DNA from: Actinomadura sp. K4S16
Lineage (GTDB): Bacteria; Actinomycetota; Actinomycetes; Streptosporangiales; Streptosporangiaceae
Length of the DNA stretch: 64,000 nucleotides
Assembly (NCBI RefSeq): GCF_008327685.1
Contig: NZ_BDDE01000018.1
Span: forward strand, 310,001 to 374,000
Direction: 5' to 3'
Below, piece after piece: positions 1 through 8,764 of the stretch. A program made the position numbers and the translations under genes. The notes beneath the pieces are model-generated. The model was given only the letters and a program-made list of their open reading frames with translations, was not told the DNA's origin and did not search any database. How positions within the stretch are numbered: position 1 is the first letter of the stretch; every line of letters starts with the position of its first letter.

Positions 1-17
1 CGCGCGGCGGGTTCCCG

Positions 18-803
18 GTGGCGGCCGCCGTCCAGGCCCTGGGAGCGTTCTGGACGGACGGCCGGCGCGTCGAGCGGGCCGCCTACGCGATCGGCGCCGC
101 GCTGATGGCCTCCGGCCTGCTGCACCTGGCCGTGTTCGCGGTGGACGGCGGTCCGTGGACGGGGCCGGTGTCGTGGCGCAAGCCCGTGACCTTCGGGCTC
201 TCGTTCGGCCTGACGCTGCTGACGATCGCGTGGGTCAGCGCGTCCGTCCGGCTCGGCGACCGCGCGCGGACCGCGATCCTCGGCGTGTTCGCGGCCGACT
301 GCGTCGTGGAGGTAGCCCTCATCACCCTCCAGGCGTGGCGCAAGGTGCCGTCCCACTTCAACGAGGAGACGGCGTTCGACACGGTCGTCACCCGGATGCT
401 CGCGGCGGGCGGCGGCGTCCTCGTGGTCACGCTGGTCGCGCTCGCGGTCGCGTCCTTCCGCCGGAACGAGGAGGTCGCGCCGAGCATGCGGCTGGCCGTC
501 CGCTCCGGCTTCGCCGCGCTGGTGCTCGCCCTGGCCTCCGGCGCGGCGATGATCGCCCGCGGCGTCACGACGGTGCGGTCCGGCGACCAGCAGGCCGCCT
601 ACCACGTCGTCGCCGCGCTGAAGCCGGCGCACTTCGTGACCATGCACGCGATCCTCGTCCTGCCGCTGCTGGCCTGGCTGCTCACCTTCACCGCCCTGCC
701 CGAGCCCCGCCGGGTCCGGGCCGTCGCCTTCGCCTCCGGCGCCTACTGGGCGGTGGCGGCGGCGGTCATCGCGATCTCCGCCTTCCGCTTCGCGACCGCC
801 TGA
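18..803 (+). CDS. Multi-pass membrane protein of unknown function
   Basis: A 261-residue, strongly hydrophobic protein with about seven predicted membrane segments (roughly residues 20-42, 53-78, 88-105, 130-150, 162-185, 206-226 and 236-258). A polar loop carries HFNEETAFD. I recognise no catalytic or transport motif and do not assign a family. The GTG used here lies only 17 bases from the window edge and the frame is open upstream of it, so the true start may lie outside the window. It converges on the drug exporter downstream, with a strong hairpin between them. Confidence 0.75.
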   Translation: MAAAVQALGAFWTDGRRVERAAYAIGAALMASGLLHLAVFAVDGGPWTGPVSWRKPVTFGLSFGLTLLTIAWVSASVRLGDRARTAILGVFAADCVVEVALITLQAWRKVPSHFNEETAFDTVVTRMLAAGGGVLVVTLVALAVASFRRNEEVAPSMRLAVRSGFAALVLALASGAAMIARGVTTVRSGDQQAAYHVVAALKPAHFVTMHAILVLPLLAWLLTFTALPEPRRVRAVAFASGAYWAVAAAVIAISAFRFATA

Positions 804-837
804 GCACCCCGAGCGGGCCTCAGCGGAGGTGCGAACG

Positions 838-874
838 CCCTGGCCCGCCGTTCCTCGGGGACGGCGGGCCAGGG
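838..874. terminator. Bidirectional terminator hairpin
   Basis: A perfect 14-bp stem (CCCTGGCCCGCCGT and its complement) around a 9-base loop sits between two convergent genes. There is no T-run, as is common in high-GC actinomycetes. It probably ends transcription from both sides. Confidence 0.7.
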
Positions 875-884
875 GCGGGCGGGA

Positions 885-2360
885 TCAGTGCGCGCGGGCG
901 CCTCGGGGAAGCAGGAAGGCGATCAGGAACGCGGCGGCGGTGAGCCCGGCGGTCAGGGCGGTGACCTGCTCCGCGGCCTCCAGCGCGGCCGGCGCCAGGA
1001 AGCGCCCGGCCACCGGGGCGCCGATCGCCCCGAAGAAGACCGTGCCGAGGACCGCGATGCCGAGGGACGCGCCGAGCTGCTGGACCGACTCCAGCGCGGC
1101 CGAGCCGGAGCCCACCTCGTGGTCGGCGATGCCCGCGACGATGACGTCGAACAGCGGGACGAAGATCATGCCCATGCCGGCGCCGAACAGCAGCAGCGGC
1201 GCGGCCAGGTGCCAGCCGCCGACGTCCGTCCCGACCGCCTCGAACACGGCGTACAGGGCGGTCAGGCCCGCGGCCATCAGCGCCAGGCCGAGGTGCAGGA
1301 TCCTGCGGCCGAGCCTGGCCATGGTCATGCCGCTGAACGCCGACCCGGCGAACGCCCCGACCGCCCAGGACGACATGGCCAGGCTCGCGGCCAGCGGCGT
1401 GTAGCCGAGGCCGAGCTGGAGGAAGAGGCCGGTGGCGAGCGAGAACCCGGCGATCGCGCCGAAGAAGACGATGACGAACAGGACCCCGGAGGCGTAGGCC
1501 CGGTTGCCGAACACGCTCAGCCGGACCAGCGGCGTCCGGCCCCGGCGGGCGCGGCGCAGCTGGTGCAGGGCGAACAGGGCGAGGACGGGGACCGAGCCGG
1601 CGAGCAGCGCGAGCGACCAGGCGGGCCAGCCGAGCTCGCGGCCTTGGACGAGCGGGTATACCAGCATGCTCATGCCGAGGCCGCCGAGCAGCATCCCGGC
1701 GCCGTCCAGGCCGCCCGACCGGTCCGCGGCCGCCGGGGCGGGCAGCGCCCGGGCGCCCACGGCCAGCGCGTAGGCGCCGACCGGCACGTTCACCAGGAAG
1801 ATCGCGCGCCAGCCGGTGCCGAAGAGGTCGGCGTCGATCAGCAGCCCCGCGACCACCGGCCCGAGGATGGTGGCCAGCCCGATCACCGGCCCGAACAGCG
1901 CGAACGCCTTCCCGGTGTCCCGGCCGAACAGGTCCCGGATCAGCCCGAAGCCCTGCGGGACCATCACCGCGGCGCACAGCCCCTGCGCGACCCGGGCGGC
2001 GATCAGGCTCTCCGGCGACCAGGCGAACGCGCACGCCACCGACATCGCCATGAACCCGGCCGCCCCCGCGAGCAGGACGGGCCGCCGCCCGAACATGTCG
2101 CCGAGCCGGCCGCCGGTCAGCAGCGCCACCGCGAGGGCGAGCGTGTAGCCGGCGGCCGTCCACTGCAGCGCGGAGTACGACCCGCCGAGGTCCGCGCGGA
2201 TCGCGGGCGCGGCCACGTTCACCACGGTGGAGTCGAGCAGGTTCAGCAGGGTGGCGGCCAGGATCGCCGAGAGGCCGAGCCAGCGGCGCGGGGCCTGCGC
2301 GGCGCCGTCGCCGGGGCGGGTCCCGGTTCCGGCGGCCGGGGTTTCGAGGGTGGCGGTCAT
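885..2360 (-). CDS. DHA2-family (EmrB/QacA-like) MFS drug exporter
   Basis: A 491-residue proton-driven multidrug exporter of the 14-TM DHA2 family, acting in the cytoplasmic membrane. MFS motif A is seen as GGRLGDMFGRRPVL near residue 80, and the family-typical LDSTVVNVAAP follows in TM1. The ATG (MTATLETP) was chosen over an in-frame ATG 21 codons upstream because GGAAGGA sits at the right distance, and the upstream extension would cover the operator. It resembles the exporter at 13746-15455 and is probably a paralogue. Two matching palindromes flank a TATTAT -10 element upstream, so it is likely repressor-controlled. No repressor gene lies beside it. Substrate unknown. Confidence 0.9.
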   Translation of the reverse strand: MTATLETPAAGTGTRPGDGAAQAPRRWLGLSAILAATLLNLLDSTVVNVAAPAIRADLGGSYSALQWTAAGYTLALAVALLTGGRLGDMFGRRPVLLAGAAGFMAMSVACAFAWSPESLIAARVAQGLCAAVMVPQGFGLIRDLFGRDTGKAFALFGPVIGLATILGPVVAGLLIDADLFGTGWRAIFLVNVPVGAYALAVGARALPAPAAADRSGGLDGAGMLLGGLGMSMLVYPLVQGRELGWPAWSLALLAGSVPVLALFALHQLRRARRGRTPLVRLSVFGNRAYASGVLFVIVFFGAIAGFSLATGLFLQLGLGYTPLAASLAMSSWAVGAFAGSAFSGMTMARLGRRILHLGLALMAAGLTALYAVFEAVGTDVGGWHLAAPLLLFGAGMGMIFVPLFDVIVAGIADHEVGSGSAALESVQQLGASLGIAVLGTVFFGAIGAPVAGRFLAPAALEAAEQVTALTAGLTAAAFLIAFLLPRGARAH

Positions 2361-2382
2361 GATCCGTCCTTCCACTTGGAGC

Positions 2383-2426
2383 GGAATGCTCTGTTCCGAT
2401 AATAGCAGAACGGAATGCTTCATTCC
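2383..2426 (-). promoter_or_regulatory. Exporter promoter with two 15-bp operator copies
   Basis: Two related palindromes, GGAATGCTCTGTTCC (2383-2397) and GGAATGCTTCATTCC (2412-2426), start 29 bp apart. On the minus strand a TATTAT -10 box (2399-2404) lies between them. Operators on both sides of the -10 are the usual arrangement for TetR-type repression of an efflux gene. The cognate repressor is not next to the exporter. Confidence 0.65.
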
Positions 2427-2500
2427 ACAGCTGAACCGGCTTCGATCCGGCGGCGGGGCAAGGGGTCCGCTTCGTCCGGGGATGCCATACGCTTCGAGGT

Positions 2501-2923
2501 ATGGACGAGGTTTCGGCCAGCACGCCGCCGGGGGCGGAGCCCCGCGAGCGGGAGCGCGGCAAGGGCGGGCTGCGGCGCTTCCTGCGGCGCATGGCGTCCA
2601 GCAAGGCCGAGCTCGAGGCCGAGGAGCTGCAGAAGACCACCGGCGACGAGGGCGCGACGCCGATCACGGAGTGCGGCACGCGCAAGCGGCACTGCGTAGC
2701 GGGTACGCTGCGTACGGTGACGCTCCGTCCCCGGGGCGGCGCCCCCGCCCTGGAGGCCGAGCTCTACGACGGCACCGATGTGATCAACCTGGTCTGGCTC
2801 GGTCGCCGCAAGATCGCCGGGATCGACCCGGGGCGCCGGCTGCGCGCCGAGGGCCTGGTGAGCGAGCAGGACGGGCGCAAGGTCATGTTCAATCCGCGAT
2901 ACGAGCTGCGCGGCGGCGCGTGA
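2501..2923 (+). CDS. OB-fold nucleic-acid-binding protein (Rv2694c-like)
   Basis: A 140-residue protein. Residues about 1-50 are basic and charged (RERERGKGGLRRFLRRM). The rest forms a small OB-fold of the tRNA-anticodon-binding type, with strands around CVAGTLRTVTLRP, EAELYDGTDVINLVWLG and LRAEGLVSEQDGRKVMFNP. Order and orientation relative to DUF3159, two TrkA proteins, an APC permease and an RNA methyltransferase match the conserved actinobacterial locus represented by Rv2694c-Rv2689c. The biochemical role is unknown; nucleic-acid binding is inferred from the fold. The exporter's operators lie just upstream on the other strand. Confidence 0.85.
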   Translation: MDEVSASTPPGAEPRERERGKGGLRRFLRRMASSKAELEAEELQKTTGDEGATPITECGTRKRHCVAGTLRTVTLRPRGGAPALEAELYDGTDVINLVWLGRRKIAGIDPGRRLRAEGLVSEQDGRKVMFNPRYELRGGA

Positions 2924-2951
2924 GGCCGCGGCGAGCCGCCGGGAGAGCGAC

Positions 2952-3647
2952 GTGAGCGAAGTGGAAACGGGCACCGCGCGGGAGGCCGCCGCCCACGACA
3001 CCGTCGAGGCGGCCGTCCGGGCCCAGCTCAACAAGGCGCTCGGCGGCGTGCGCGGCATGGTCGAGGCGGCGGTGCCGACGATCGCCTTCACCGGCACCTA
3101 CATGGCCGCGAAGGATGTCAAGCTCGCCGTCGGCGCCGGGGTCGGCGCCGCGGTGCTGCTGCTGCTGGTCCGGCTCGCGCAGCGCTCCAGCCCGCAGTTC
3201 GTCCTGAACAGCCTGTTCGGCATCGCGATCGCCGCGTTCTTCGCGCTGCGCTCGGGCAAGGCCGAGAACGCCTTCCTGCCCGGCATCCTGCTCAACGCGG
3301 GCTACGGCGCCGCGATGATCTTCTCGATCGCGGTGCGCTGGCCGATCGTCGGCTTCATCATCGGATCGGTCACCGGCGACCCGACCGCCTGGCGGTCCGA
3401 CCCCGGCATCGTCAGGCTGTGCTCCCGGCTCACCTGGCTGCTCGTCCTGCCCTGCGCCGTGCGCGTCGCCGTCCAGTACCCGATCTACCTCGCCGACGGC
3501 GACCAGAGCGGCCTGCTCGGCACCGCCAAGATCGCGATGGGCTGGCCGCTCCAGGTCGCCGCCCTGGCCGCCATGGTCTGGCTCCTCACCCGCGGCCGCA
3601 CCCCCATCCGGGGCGGCGCTCCGGCCGAGAGCGAAGAGCCCGCCTAG
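2952..3647 (+). CDS. DUF3159 membrane protein (Rv2693c-like)
   Basis: A 231-residue integral membrane protein with about six hydrophobic segments after a soluble N-terminal 45 residues. Family DUF3159 is actinobacterial and has no established function. A GGGAG ribosome site sits six bases before the GTG start. It lies 28 bp after the OB-fold gene, so the two are probably cotranscribed. It is tail-to-tail with the TrkA genes with only two bases between the stops. Confidence 0.85.
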   Translation: MSEVETGTAREAAAHDTVEAAVRAQLNKALGGVRGMVEAAVPTIAFTGTYMAAKDVKLAVGAGVGAAVLLLLVRLAQRSSPQFVLNSLFGIAIAAFFALRSGKAENAFLPGILLNAGYGAAMIFSIAVRWPIVGFIIGSVTGDPTAWRSDPGIVRLCSRLTWLLVLPCAVRVAVQYPIYLADGDQSGLLGTAKIAMGWPLQVAALAAMVWLLTRGRTPIRGGAPAESEEPA

Positions 3648-3649
3648 CC

Positions 3650-4309
3650 CTACCTGCCGCCGAGGAGTTCGGCGAGTTCGTCTTCGACGTCCTGGCTGGC
3701 CACGAACATCAGCTCGTCGCCCGGCTCCAGGGTGTCGTCGGACGAGGGGACCAGCACCCGGCCCTCCCGCAGGATCGCCACCAGGGCGGTGTCGCGCGGC
3801 CAGTCCACGGAGCCGACCCGCGCGCCGCCGAGCGGGGCGTCGTCGGGCAGCGTCAGCTCCACCAGGTTGGCCTCGCCCTGGCGGAACGTCATCAGCCGGA
3901 CGAGGTCGCCGACGCTGACGGCCTCCTCGACCAGCGCCGACAGCAGCCGCGGGGTGGAGACCGCGACGTCCACGCCCCACGACTCGTTGAACAGCCACTC
4001 GTTGTTCGGGTGGTTGATCCGCGCGACCACCCGGGGGACCCCGTACTCGGTCTTGGCCAGCAGCGACACGACCAGGTTGACCTTGTCGTCGCCGGACGAG
4101 GCGACCACGACCTGGCAGCGCTCCAGCGCCGCGTCGTCAAGCGCGGAGATCTCGCACGCGTCGGCGAGCAGCCACTCGGCGCGCGGCACCATCTCCACCT
4201 TGATGGCCTTCGGGCTCTTGTCGATCAGGAGCACCTCGTGGCCGTTCTCCAGCAGCTCCTGGGCGATGGACCGGCCCACCGCGCCGGCCCCCGCGATCGC
4301 GACCCGCAT
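3650..4309 (-). CDS. ceoC: TrkA-family potassium regulatory protein, second of pair
   Basis: A 219-residue cytoplasmic RCK protein: an N-terminal Rossmann NAD(H)-binding domain (AIAGAGAVGRSIAQEL, then an acidic LLIDKS loop) followed by a TrkA_C domain from about residue 135 (LTLPDDAPLGGARVG and GDELMFVAS). Such proteins gate Trk/Ktr-type potassium uptake. Its ATG overlaps the TGA of the upstream TrkA gene by one base, so the two are translationally coupled. The locus matches ceoB-ceoC of mycobacteria. No potassium channel subunit is encoded nearby. Confidence 0.88.
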   Translation of the reverse strand: MRVAIAGAGAVGRSIAQELLENGHEVLLIDKSPKAIKVEMVPRAEWLLADACEISALDDAALERCQVVVASSGDDKVNLVVSLLAKTEYGVPRVVARINHPNNEWLFNESWGVDVAVSTPRLLSALVEEAVSVGDLVRLMTFRQGEANLVELTLPDDAPLGGARVGSVDWPRDTALVAILREGRVLVPSSDDTLEPGDELMFVASQDVEDELAELLGGR

Positions 4310-4974
4310 CAGGCGTCCTCTCCGTCTCGCGCCGCGACGGCGGCGTTGACCCGCTCCAGATCGTCGGCCTCGGCCATGATGTGCACGATGTCGCCGTCCT
4401 GGATCACCGTGTCCCGCTCGGGGACGAGCGCCTCGCCCATGCGGGACAGGAACGCCACGCGGGTCCGCGCGTGCTCCTCCAGCGCGCCGACCTTCTCGCC
4501 CACCCACAGGTGGCCGGAGTCCAGCTCGGCGAGGACGACCGCGCCGGTCGGGTCGCGCCACAGCGGCTCGGCGCCCTCGGGGAGCAGGCGGCGCAGGATC
4601 TGGTCGGCCGTCCACCGGACGGTCGCGACCGTGGGGATGCCGAGGCGCTGGTAGACCTCCGCCCGGCGCGGGTCGTAGATCCGGGCCACGACGTTGTCGA
4701 CGCCGAACGTCTCGCGCGCCACCCGCGCGGAGATGATGTTGGAGTTGTCGCCGCTGCTGACGGCCACGAACGCCGACGCGCGCTCGATGCCCGCCTCGGC
4801 GATCACCTCGCGGTCGAACCCGAACCCCGTGATGCGGCGGCCCCGGAACCCGCTGCGCAGCCGGCGGAACGCCTCCGGGCTCTGGTCGATGATGGCCACC
4901 GAGTGACCCTTGTCCTCCAGGATGTGGGCGAGCGTCGAGCCGACCCGCCCGCATCCCATGATCACGATATGCAC
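4309..4974 (-). CDS. ceoB: TrkA-family potassium regulatory protein, first of pair
   Basis: A 221-residue RCK protein with the nucleotide-binding motif IVIMGCGRVGSTLAHILE at the extreme N terminus and a TrkA_C domain beginning near residue 135. The GTG chosen puts the Rossmann strand directly at the N terminus, as the family expects, and GAGGGAAC precedes it. A longer frame upstream lacks family-like sequence. It is divergent from the APC permease, with 262 bp between them in which I see no clear regulatory site. Confidence 0.88.
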   Translation of the reverse strand: MHIVIMGCGRVGSTLAHILEDKGHSVAIIDQSPEAFRRLRSGFRGRRITGFGFDREVIAEAGIERASAFVAVSSGDNSNIISARVARETFGVDNVVARIYDPRRAEVYQRLGIPTVATVRWTADQILRRLLPEGAEPLWRDPTGAVVLAELDSGHLWVGEKVGALEEHARTRVAFLSRMGEALVPERDTVIQDGDIVHIMAEADDLERVNAAVAARDGEDA

Positions 4975-5236
4975 GGCCGTTCCCTCTTCCGTCCAGGAGG
5001 ACGCTCCCCCTGTACCCCCCGCGCCGTGCACGGCATTCGCCGCCGACACCGTGCCGCACCCGAGGACCGTTTCCTGTGAATGATCCCTGCCGGGCTGCAA
5101 ACCTACACATCCGCCCAGGCGAGTACTACCCAACCAGCATTCCGCGGGGGCGGCGACGCCGCCCGCCCCGGCGTCCGCCGGAGCAGGCGGCGGCCCGGGG
5201 ATCCGCTCCGGTCCGCAGCGGCTAGAGTCTCGTTGC

Positions 5237-7270
5237 GTGTCAAAGGTTCCGGACCTCGCGAAGCGGCTCCTCCTCGGCCGCGCGCTGAGCAGCGCCCAGC
5301 AGCACGAGCAGCTGCTGAAGAAGCGGATCGCGCTGCCCGTCTTCGCGAGCGACGCGCTCTCGTCGGTCGCCTACGCCCCGCAGGAGATCCTCCTCGCGCT
5401 CGGCGCGGGAGGCCTGGTGATGTACCACTACACCCCGTGGCTCGCCGCGGCCGTCGTGGTCATCCTGCTGACCGTGGTCGCCTCCTACCGGCAGAACGTC
5501 CGGGCCTACCAGAGCGGCGGCGGCGACTTCGAGGTCGCCACCACCAACCTCGGCGACAACTGGGGCGTTCTCGTGGCCAGCGCGCTGCTGGTCGACTACG
5601 TCCTGACCGTGGCGGTGTCGGTGTCGTCCGGGGTGGAGAACCTCGGCGCGCTGCTGAAGTTCATGCAGCCGCACGAGGTCCTGGTCGCGATCGCCATCGT
5701 CGTGCTGCTCACCCTCGGGAACCTGCGCGGCCTCAAGGAGGCCGGGGTCGCCTTCGCGATCCCGACGTACCTGTTCATGTTCGCGATCTTCAGCATGCTG
5801 GCGTGGGGGATCGTCCGGCTGCTCTCCGGCACCCACCTGGAGGCGGAGACGGCGCACTACGAGGTCCGCGGCGACGAGATGGGCCTCGCCGGGTTCGCCC
5901 TCGTGTTCCTGCTGCTGCGGGCCTTCTCCTCCGGCTGCGCCGCGCTGACCGGGGTCGAGGCGATCAGCAACGGCGTGCCCGCGTTCCGCAAGCCCAAGGG
6001 CGAGAACGCCGCCACGACCCTGCTGATGCTCGGGCTCGTCGCGATGACGCTGTTCGGCGGCGTGACCGCGTTCGCCTACATCACCGACGCCAAGTTCGCC
6101 GAGCCCGACCAGGGCAGCCACCTGATCGACCCGTCCACCGGCAAGCCGGTCACCGACGCCGACCCGGTGATCGCCCAGGTGGCGCACACCGTGTTCAGCA
6201 ACTTCACCCCCGGATTCGCGCTGGTCACCGCGATGACCGCGCTGATCCTGTTCCTCGCCGCCAACACCGCGTTCAACGGGTTCCCGGTGCTCGGCTCAGT
6301 GCTCGCGCGCAACCGCTACCTGCCGCGCCAGCTGCACACCCGCGGCGACCGGCTCGCCTACAGCAACGGCATCATCATCCTGGCCACCATGGCCGGGCTG
6401 CTGATCTACGCATACGACGCGTCCGTGAGCCGGCTGATCCCGCTCTACACCGTCGGCGTCTTCGTGTCGTTCACCGTCAGCCAGGTCGGCATGGTCCGGC
6501 ACTGGAACCGGCTGCTGGCCACCGAGCCGGACCCGGCGCAGCGCCGCCGGATGCGCACCTCCCGCGGGATCAACGCCTTCGGCGCCACCCTCACCGGCAT
6601 CGTCCTGGTCGTCGTGCTGATCACCAAGTTCGCGCTCGGCGCCTACATCGTCTGCATCGCGATGCCGCTGCTGTTCCTGCTGATGAAGGCGATCAGGCGG
6701 CACTACGACCGGGTCGCCGCCGAGCTGGTGCCCTCCGGCGAGGACGTCGCGCTGCCCGCCCGCAACCACGGCATCGTGCTCGTCTCCAAGATCCACAAGC
6801 CGACGCTGCGGGCGCTGGCCTACGCCCGCGCCACCCGCCCCTCCACGCTGGAGGCGGTGACCGTGGCCGTGGACGCCGCGGAGTCGCAGCGCCTCCAGGA
6901 GGAGTGGGACGCCCTCGACATCCCCGTCCCGCTGAAGATCCTCGACTCGCCGTACCGGGAGATCACCCGCCCGGTGCTGTCCTACGTCAAGGGCATCCGG
7001 CGCAAGAGCCCCCGCGACGTCGTCACCGTGTTCATCCCCGAGTACGTCGTCGGCCACTGGTGGGAGCAGCTCCTGCACAACCAGAGCGCGCTGCGGCTGA
7101 AGGGCCGGCTGCTGTTCCAGCCCGGCGTGATGGTGACGAGCGTCGCGTGGCAGCTCCAGTCCTCCGACCGCCTCAAGGGACGCAAGGAGCCGCCGGGGCC
7201 CGGCTCGTCGCGGCGCCCGCCGCGGACCGGGGCACGCCCCGGTGCCGGTAGTGTTTCGGACCGTGACTGA
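5237..7270 (+). CDS. APC-superfamily amino acid permease (Rv2690c-like)
   Basis: A 677-residue secondary transporter. A soluble N-terminal 30 residues is followed by the APC hallmark FASDALSSVAYAPQEI, about 12 membrane segments up to residue 480, then a roughly 190-residue cytoplasmic domain with a USP-like feel (NHGIVLVSKIHKPTLRAL). Substrate unknown; amino acid or potassium-linked transport are both plausible for this group. A TAGAGT -10-like hexamer ends nine bases before the GTG and there is no Shine-Dalgarno sequence, so the mRNA may be leaderless. Its stop overlaps the next gene's start by eight bases. Confidence 0.88.
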   Translation: MSKVPDLAKRLLLGRALSSAQQHEQLLKKRIALPVFASDALSSVAYAPQEILLALGAGGLVMYHYTPWLAAAVVVILLTVVASYRQNVRAYQSGGGDFEVATTNLGDNWGVLVASALLVDYVLTVAVSVSSGVENLGALLKFMQPHEVLVAIAIVVLLTLGNLRGLKEAGVAFAIPTYLFMFAIFSMLAWGIVRLLSGTHLEAETAHYEVRGDEMGLAGFALVFLLLRAFSSGCAALTGVEAISNGVPAFRKPKGENAATTLLMLGLVAMTLFGGVTAFAYITDAKFAEPDQGSHLIDPSTGKPVTDADPVIAQVAHTVFSNFTPGFALVTAMTALILFLAANTAFNGFPVLGSVLARNRYLPRQLHTRGDRLAYSNGIIILATMAGLLIYAYDASVSRLIPLYTVGVFVSFTVSQVGMVRHWNRLLATEPDPAQRRRMRTSRGINAFGATLTGIVLVVVLITKFALGAYIVCIAMPLLFLLMKAIRRHYDRVAAELVPSGEDVALPARNHGIVLVSKIHKPTLRALAYARATRPSTLEAVTVAVDAAESQRLQEEWDALDIPVPLKILDSPYREITRPVLSYVKGIRRKSPRDVVTVFIPEYVVGHWWEQLLHNQSALRLKGRLLFQPGVMVTSVAWQLQSSDRLKGRKEPPGPGSSRRPPRTGARPGAGSVSDRD

Positions 7271-8600
7271 ACTCGAACCCGACGTCCTCGAACTGGAGGT
7301 CGGCAACGTCGCCAACGGCGGTTTCTGCGTCGCCCGGCACGAGGGGCGCGTGGTCTTCGTCCGGCACGCCCTGCCCGGCGAACGGGTGAGGGCCCGCGTC
7401 ACCGACCGCACGAAGAACTTCCTCCGCGCCGACGCAGTGGAGATCATCGAGGCCTCTCCGGACCGGGTGCAGCCGCCCTGCCCGTTCGCCGGCCCCGGCC
7501 GGTGCGGCGGCTGCGACTGGCAGCACGCCTCCCTGCCCGCCCAGCGGGCGCTCAAGGCCGCGGTCGTGCAGGAGCAGCTCGAACGGCTCGCCGGGATCAC
7601 CCGCACGGTCGTCGTCGAGGAGGTCCCGTACCCGGTCGACGGCGAGGTGACGCCCCCGCCGGGGCTCGGCTGGCGCACCCGCGTCCAGTTCTCCGTCTCC
7701 TCCGGCGTCGTCGGCCTGCGCAAGCACCGCTCGCACGACATCGAGCCCGTGGACGAGTGCCTGATCGCCCACCCCGGCGTGGAGCTGATGGGCATCGAGC
7801 GCAAGCGCTGGCCGGGCGCGTCCGGCGTCGAGGGCGTGGTCTCGGCGACCACGGGCGACCGCCTGGTCGTGCTGCGCGGCCGCGACCGCCGCAAGATCCG
7901 CGTCCCGCGCCTGGACGTCCCGGTCCGCCTCGTGCGCGGCAAGCCCGAACCGGGCGCCGGCCTCCCGTACGTCCGCGAGGAGGTCTCCGGACGGCTCTAC
8001 CAGGTCAGCGGCAGCGGCTTCTGGCAGGTGCACCCGGGCGCCGCCCAGCTGCTCGCCGACGCCGTGCTCGACGCCCTCGAACCCAAGCCCGGCGACATCG
8101 CCCTCGACCTGTACTGCGGCGTCGGCCTCTTCGCCGGCGTCCTGGCCGAGCGCGTCGGCGACGACGGCCTCGTCGTGGGCATCGAGTCCGACGGCCAGGC
8201 CGTCCGCGACGCCCGCTTCAACCTGCGCGACCTGCCGAACGTCTCGATCGAGCGCGGCCCCGTGGAGGAGGTCGTCGCCGACCTGGAGTTCGGCCGCGCG
8301 TCCTCGGGCTCCCGCACGCAGAACAAGCGCGGCGCCGGCCACCAGGGCGGCGCGAAGGTCCGCCGCGCCGACGTGGTCGTCCTCGACCCGCCCCGCACCG
8401 GCGCGGGCCGCGAGGTCGTCGAGCACATCACCCGCCTCGCCGACCGCAAGATCGCCTACGTCTCCTGCGACCCCGCCACCCTGGCCCGCGACCTCGCCTA
8501 CTTCAGCGACCGCGGCTGGACCCTGGAGTCCTTCCGAGCCTTCGACGCCTTCCCCATGACCCACCACGTAGAGTGCCTCGCCACCCTGGTCAAGGGCTGA
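7263..8600 (+). CDS. Class I SAM-dependent RNA 5-methyluridine-type methyltransferase
   Basis: A 445-residue TrmA/RlmD-family enzyme. It has an N-terminal TRAM domain (residues 1-60), a four-cysteine iron-sulfur motif (CPFAGPGRCGGCDWQH and a preceding Cys), the SAM site LDLYCGVGLF near residue 285, and the catalytic loop YVSCDPATLARDL near residue 405 with the nucleophilic Cys. It would methylate a uridine in rRNA or tRNA; the exact target cannot be read from sequence. The GTG inside the permease stop was preferred to one 21 bases earlier because it starts VTELEPDVLELEVG, the usual TRAM start. A loop at about 345-365 (SSGSRTQNKRGAGHQGG) looks like an insertion. Confidence 0.92.
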   Translation: MTELEPDVLELEVGNVANGGFCVARHEGRVVFVRHALPGERVRARVTDRTKNFLRADAVEIIEASPDRVQPPCPFAGPGRCGGCDWQHASLPAQRALKAAVVQEQLERLAGITRTVVVEEVPYPVDGEVTPPPGLGWRTRVQFSVSSGVVGLRKHRSHDIEPVDECLIAHPGVELMGIERKRWPGASGVEGVVSATTGDRLVVLRGRDRRKIRVPRLDVPVRLVRGKPEPGAGLPYVREEVSGRLYQVSGSGFWQVHPGAAQLLADAVLDALEPKPGDIALDLYCGVGLFAGVLAERVGDDGLVVGIESDGQAVRDARFNLRDLPNVSIERGPVEEVVADLEFGRASSGSRTQNKRGAGHQGGAKVRRADVVVLDPPRTGAGREVVEHITRLADRKIAYVSCDPATLARDLAYFSDRGWTLESFRAFDAFPMTHHVECLATLVKG

Positions 8601-8731
8601 CGATGGCGCTGGCCTGCGCTGATTCTTCGGGGTTACGTGCGGGGCGTGCCAGCGCGACCTTCGATATTTCAAGATCACTGCGCATGAGGCGCGCACGATC
8701 ACGGCCCGGCCGGGTCTGATCGCCGTCGCCC

Positions 8732-8762
8732 ACCGCCCGTCGGCCCCTGGTCGGCGGGCGGT
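8732..8762. terminator. Convergent terminator hairpin
   Basis: An imperfect 12-bp stem (ACCGCCCG pairing with CGGGCGGT, extended by G-U pairs) with a seven-base loop lies between the RNA methyltransferase and the GntR gene, which end head to head. The 160-bp spacer before it contains a low-GC patch but no gene that I can support. Confidence 0.55.
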
Positions 8763-8764
8763 CA

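Noticed and set aside
820..2685. Long antisense frames across most genes, for example opposite the exporter and the glycan operon
   Set aside because: They are Arg/Gly/Pro-rich shadow frames caused by high third-position GC, with no motifs, and each lies over a gene with clear family signatures.
8601..8731. Low-GC stretch after the RNA methyltransferase as a foreign insertion scar
   Set aside because: Only a short AT-richer patch with no flanking repeats, integrase or tRNA end.
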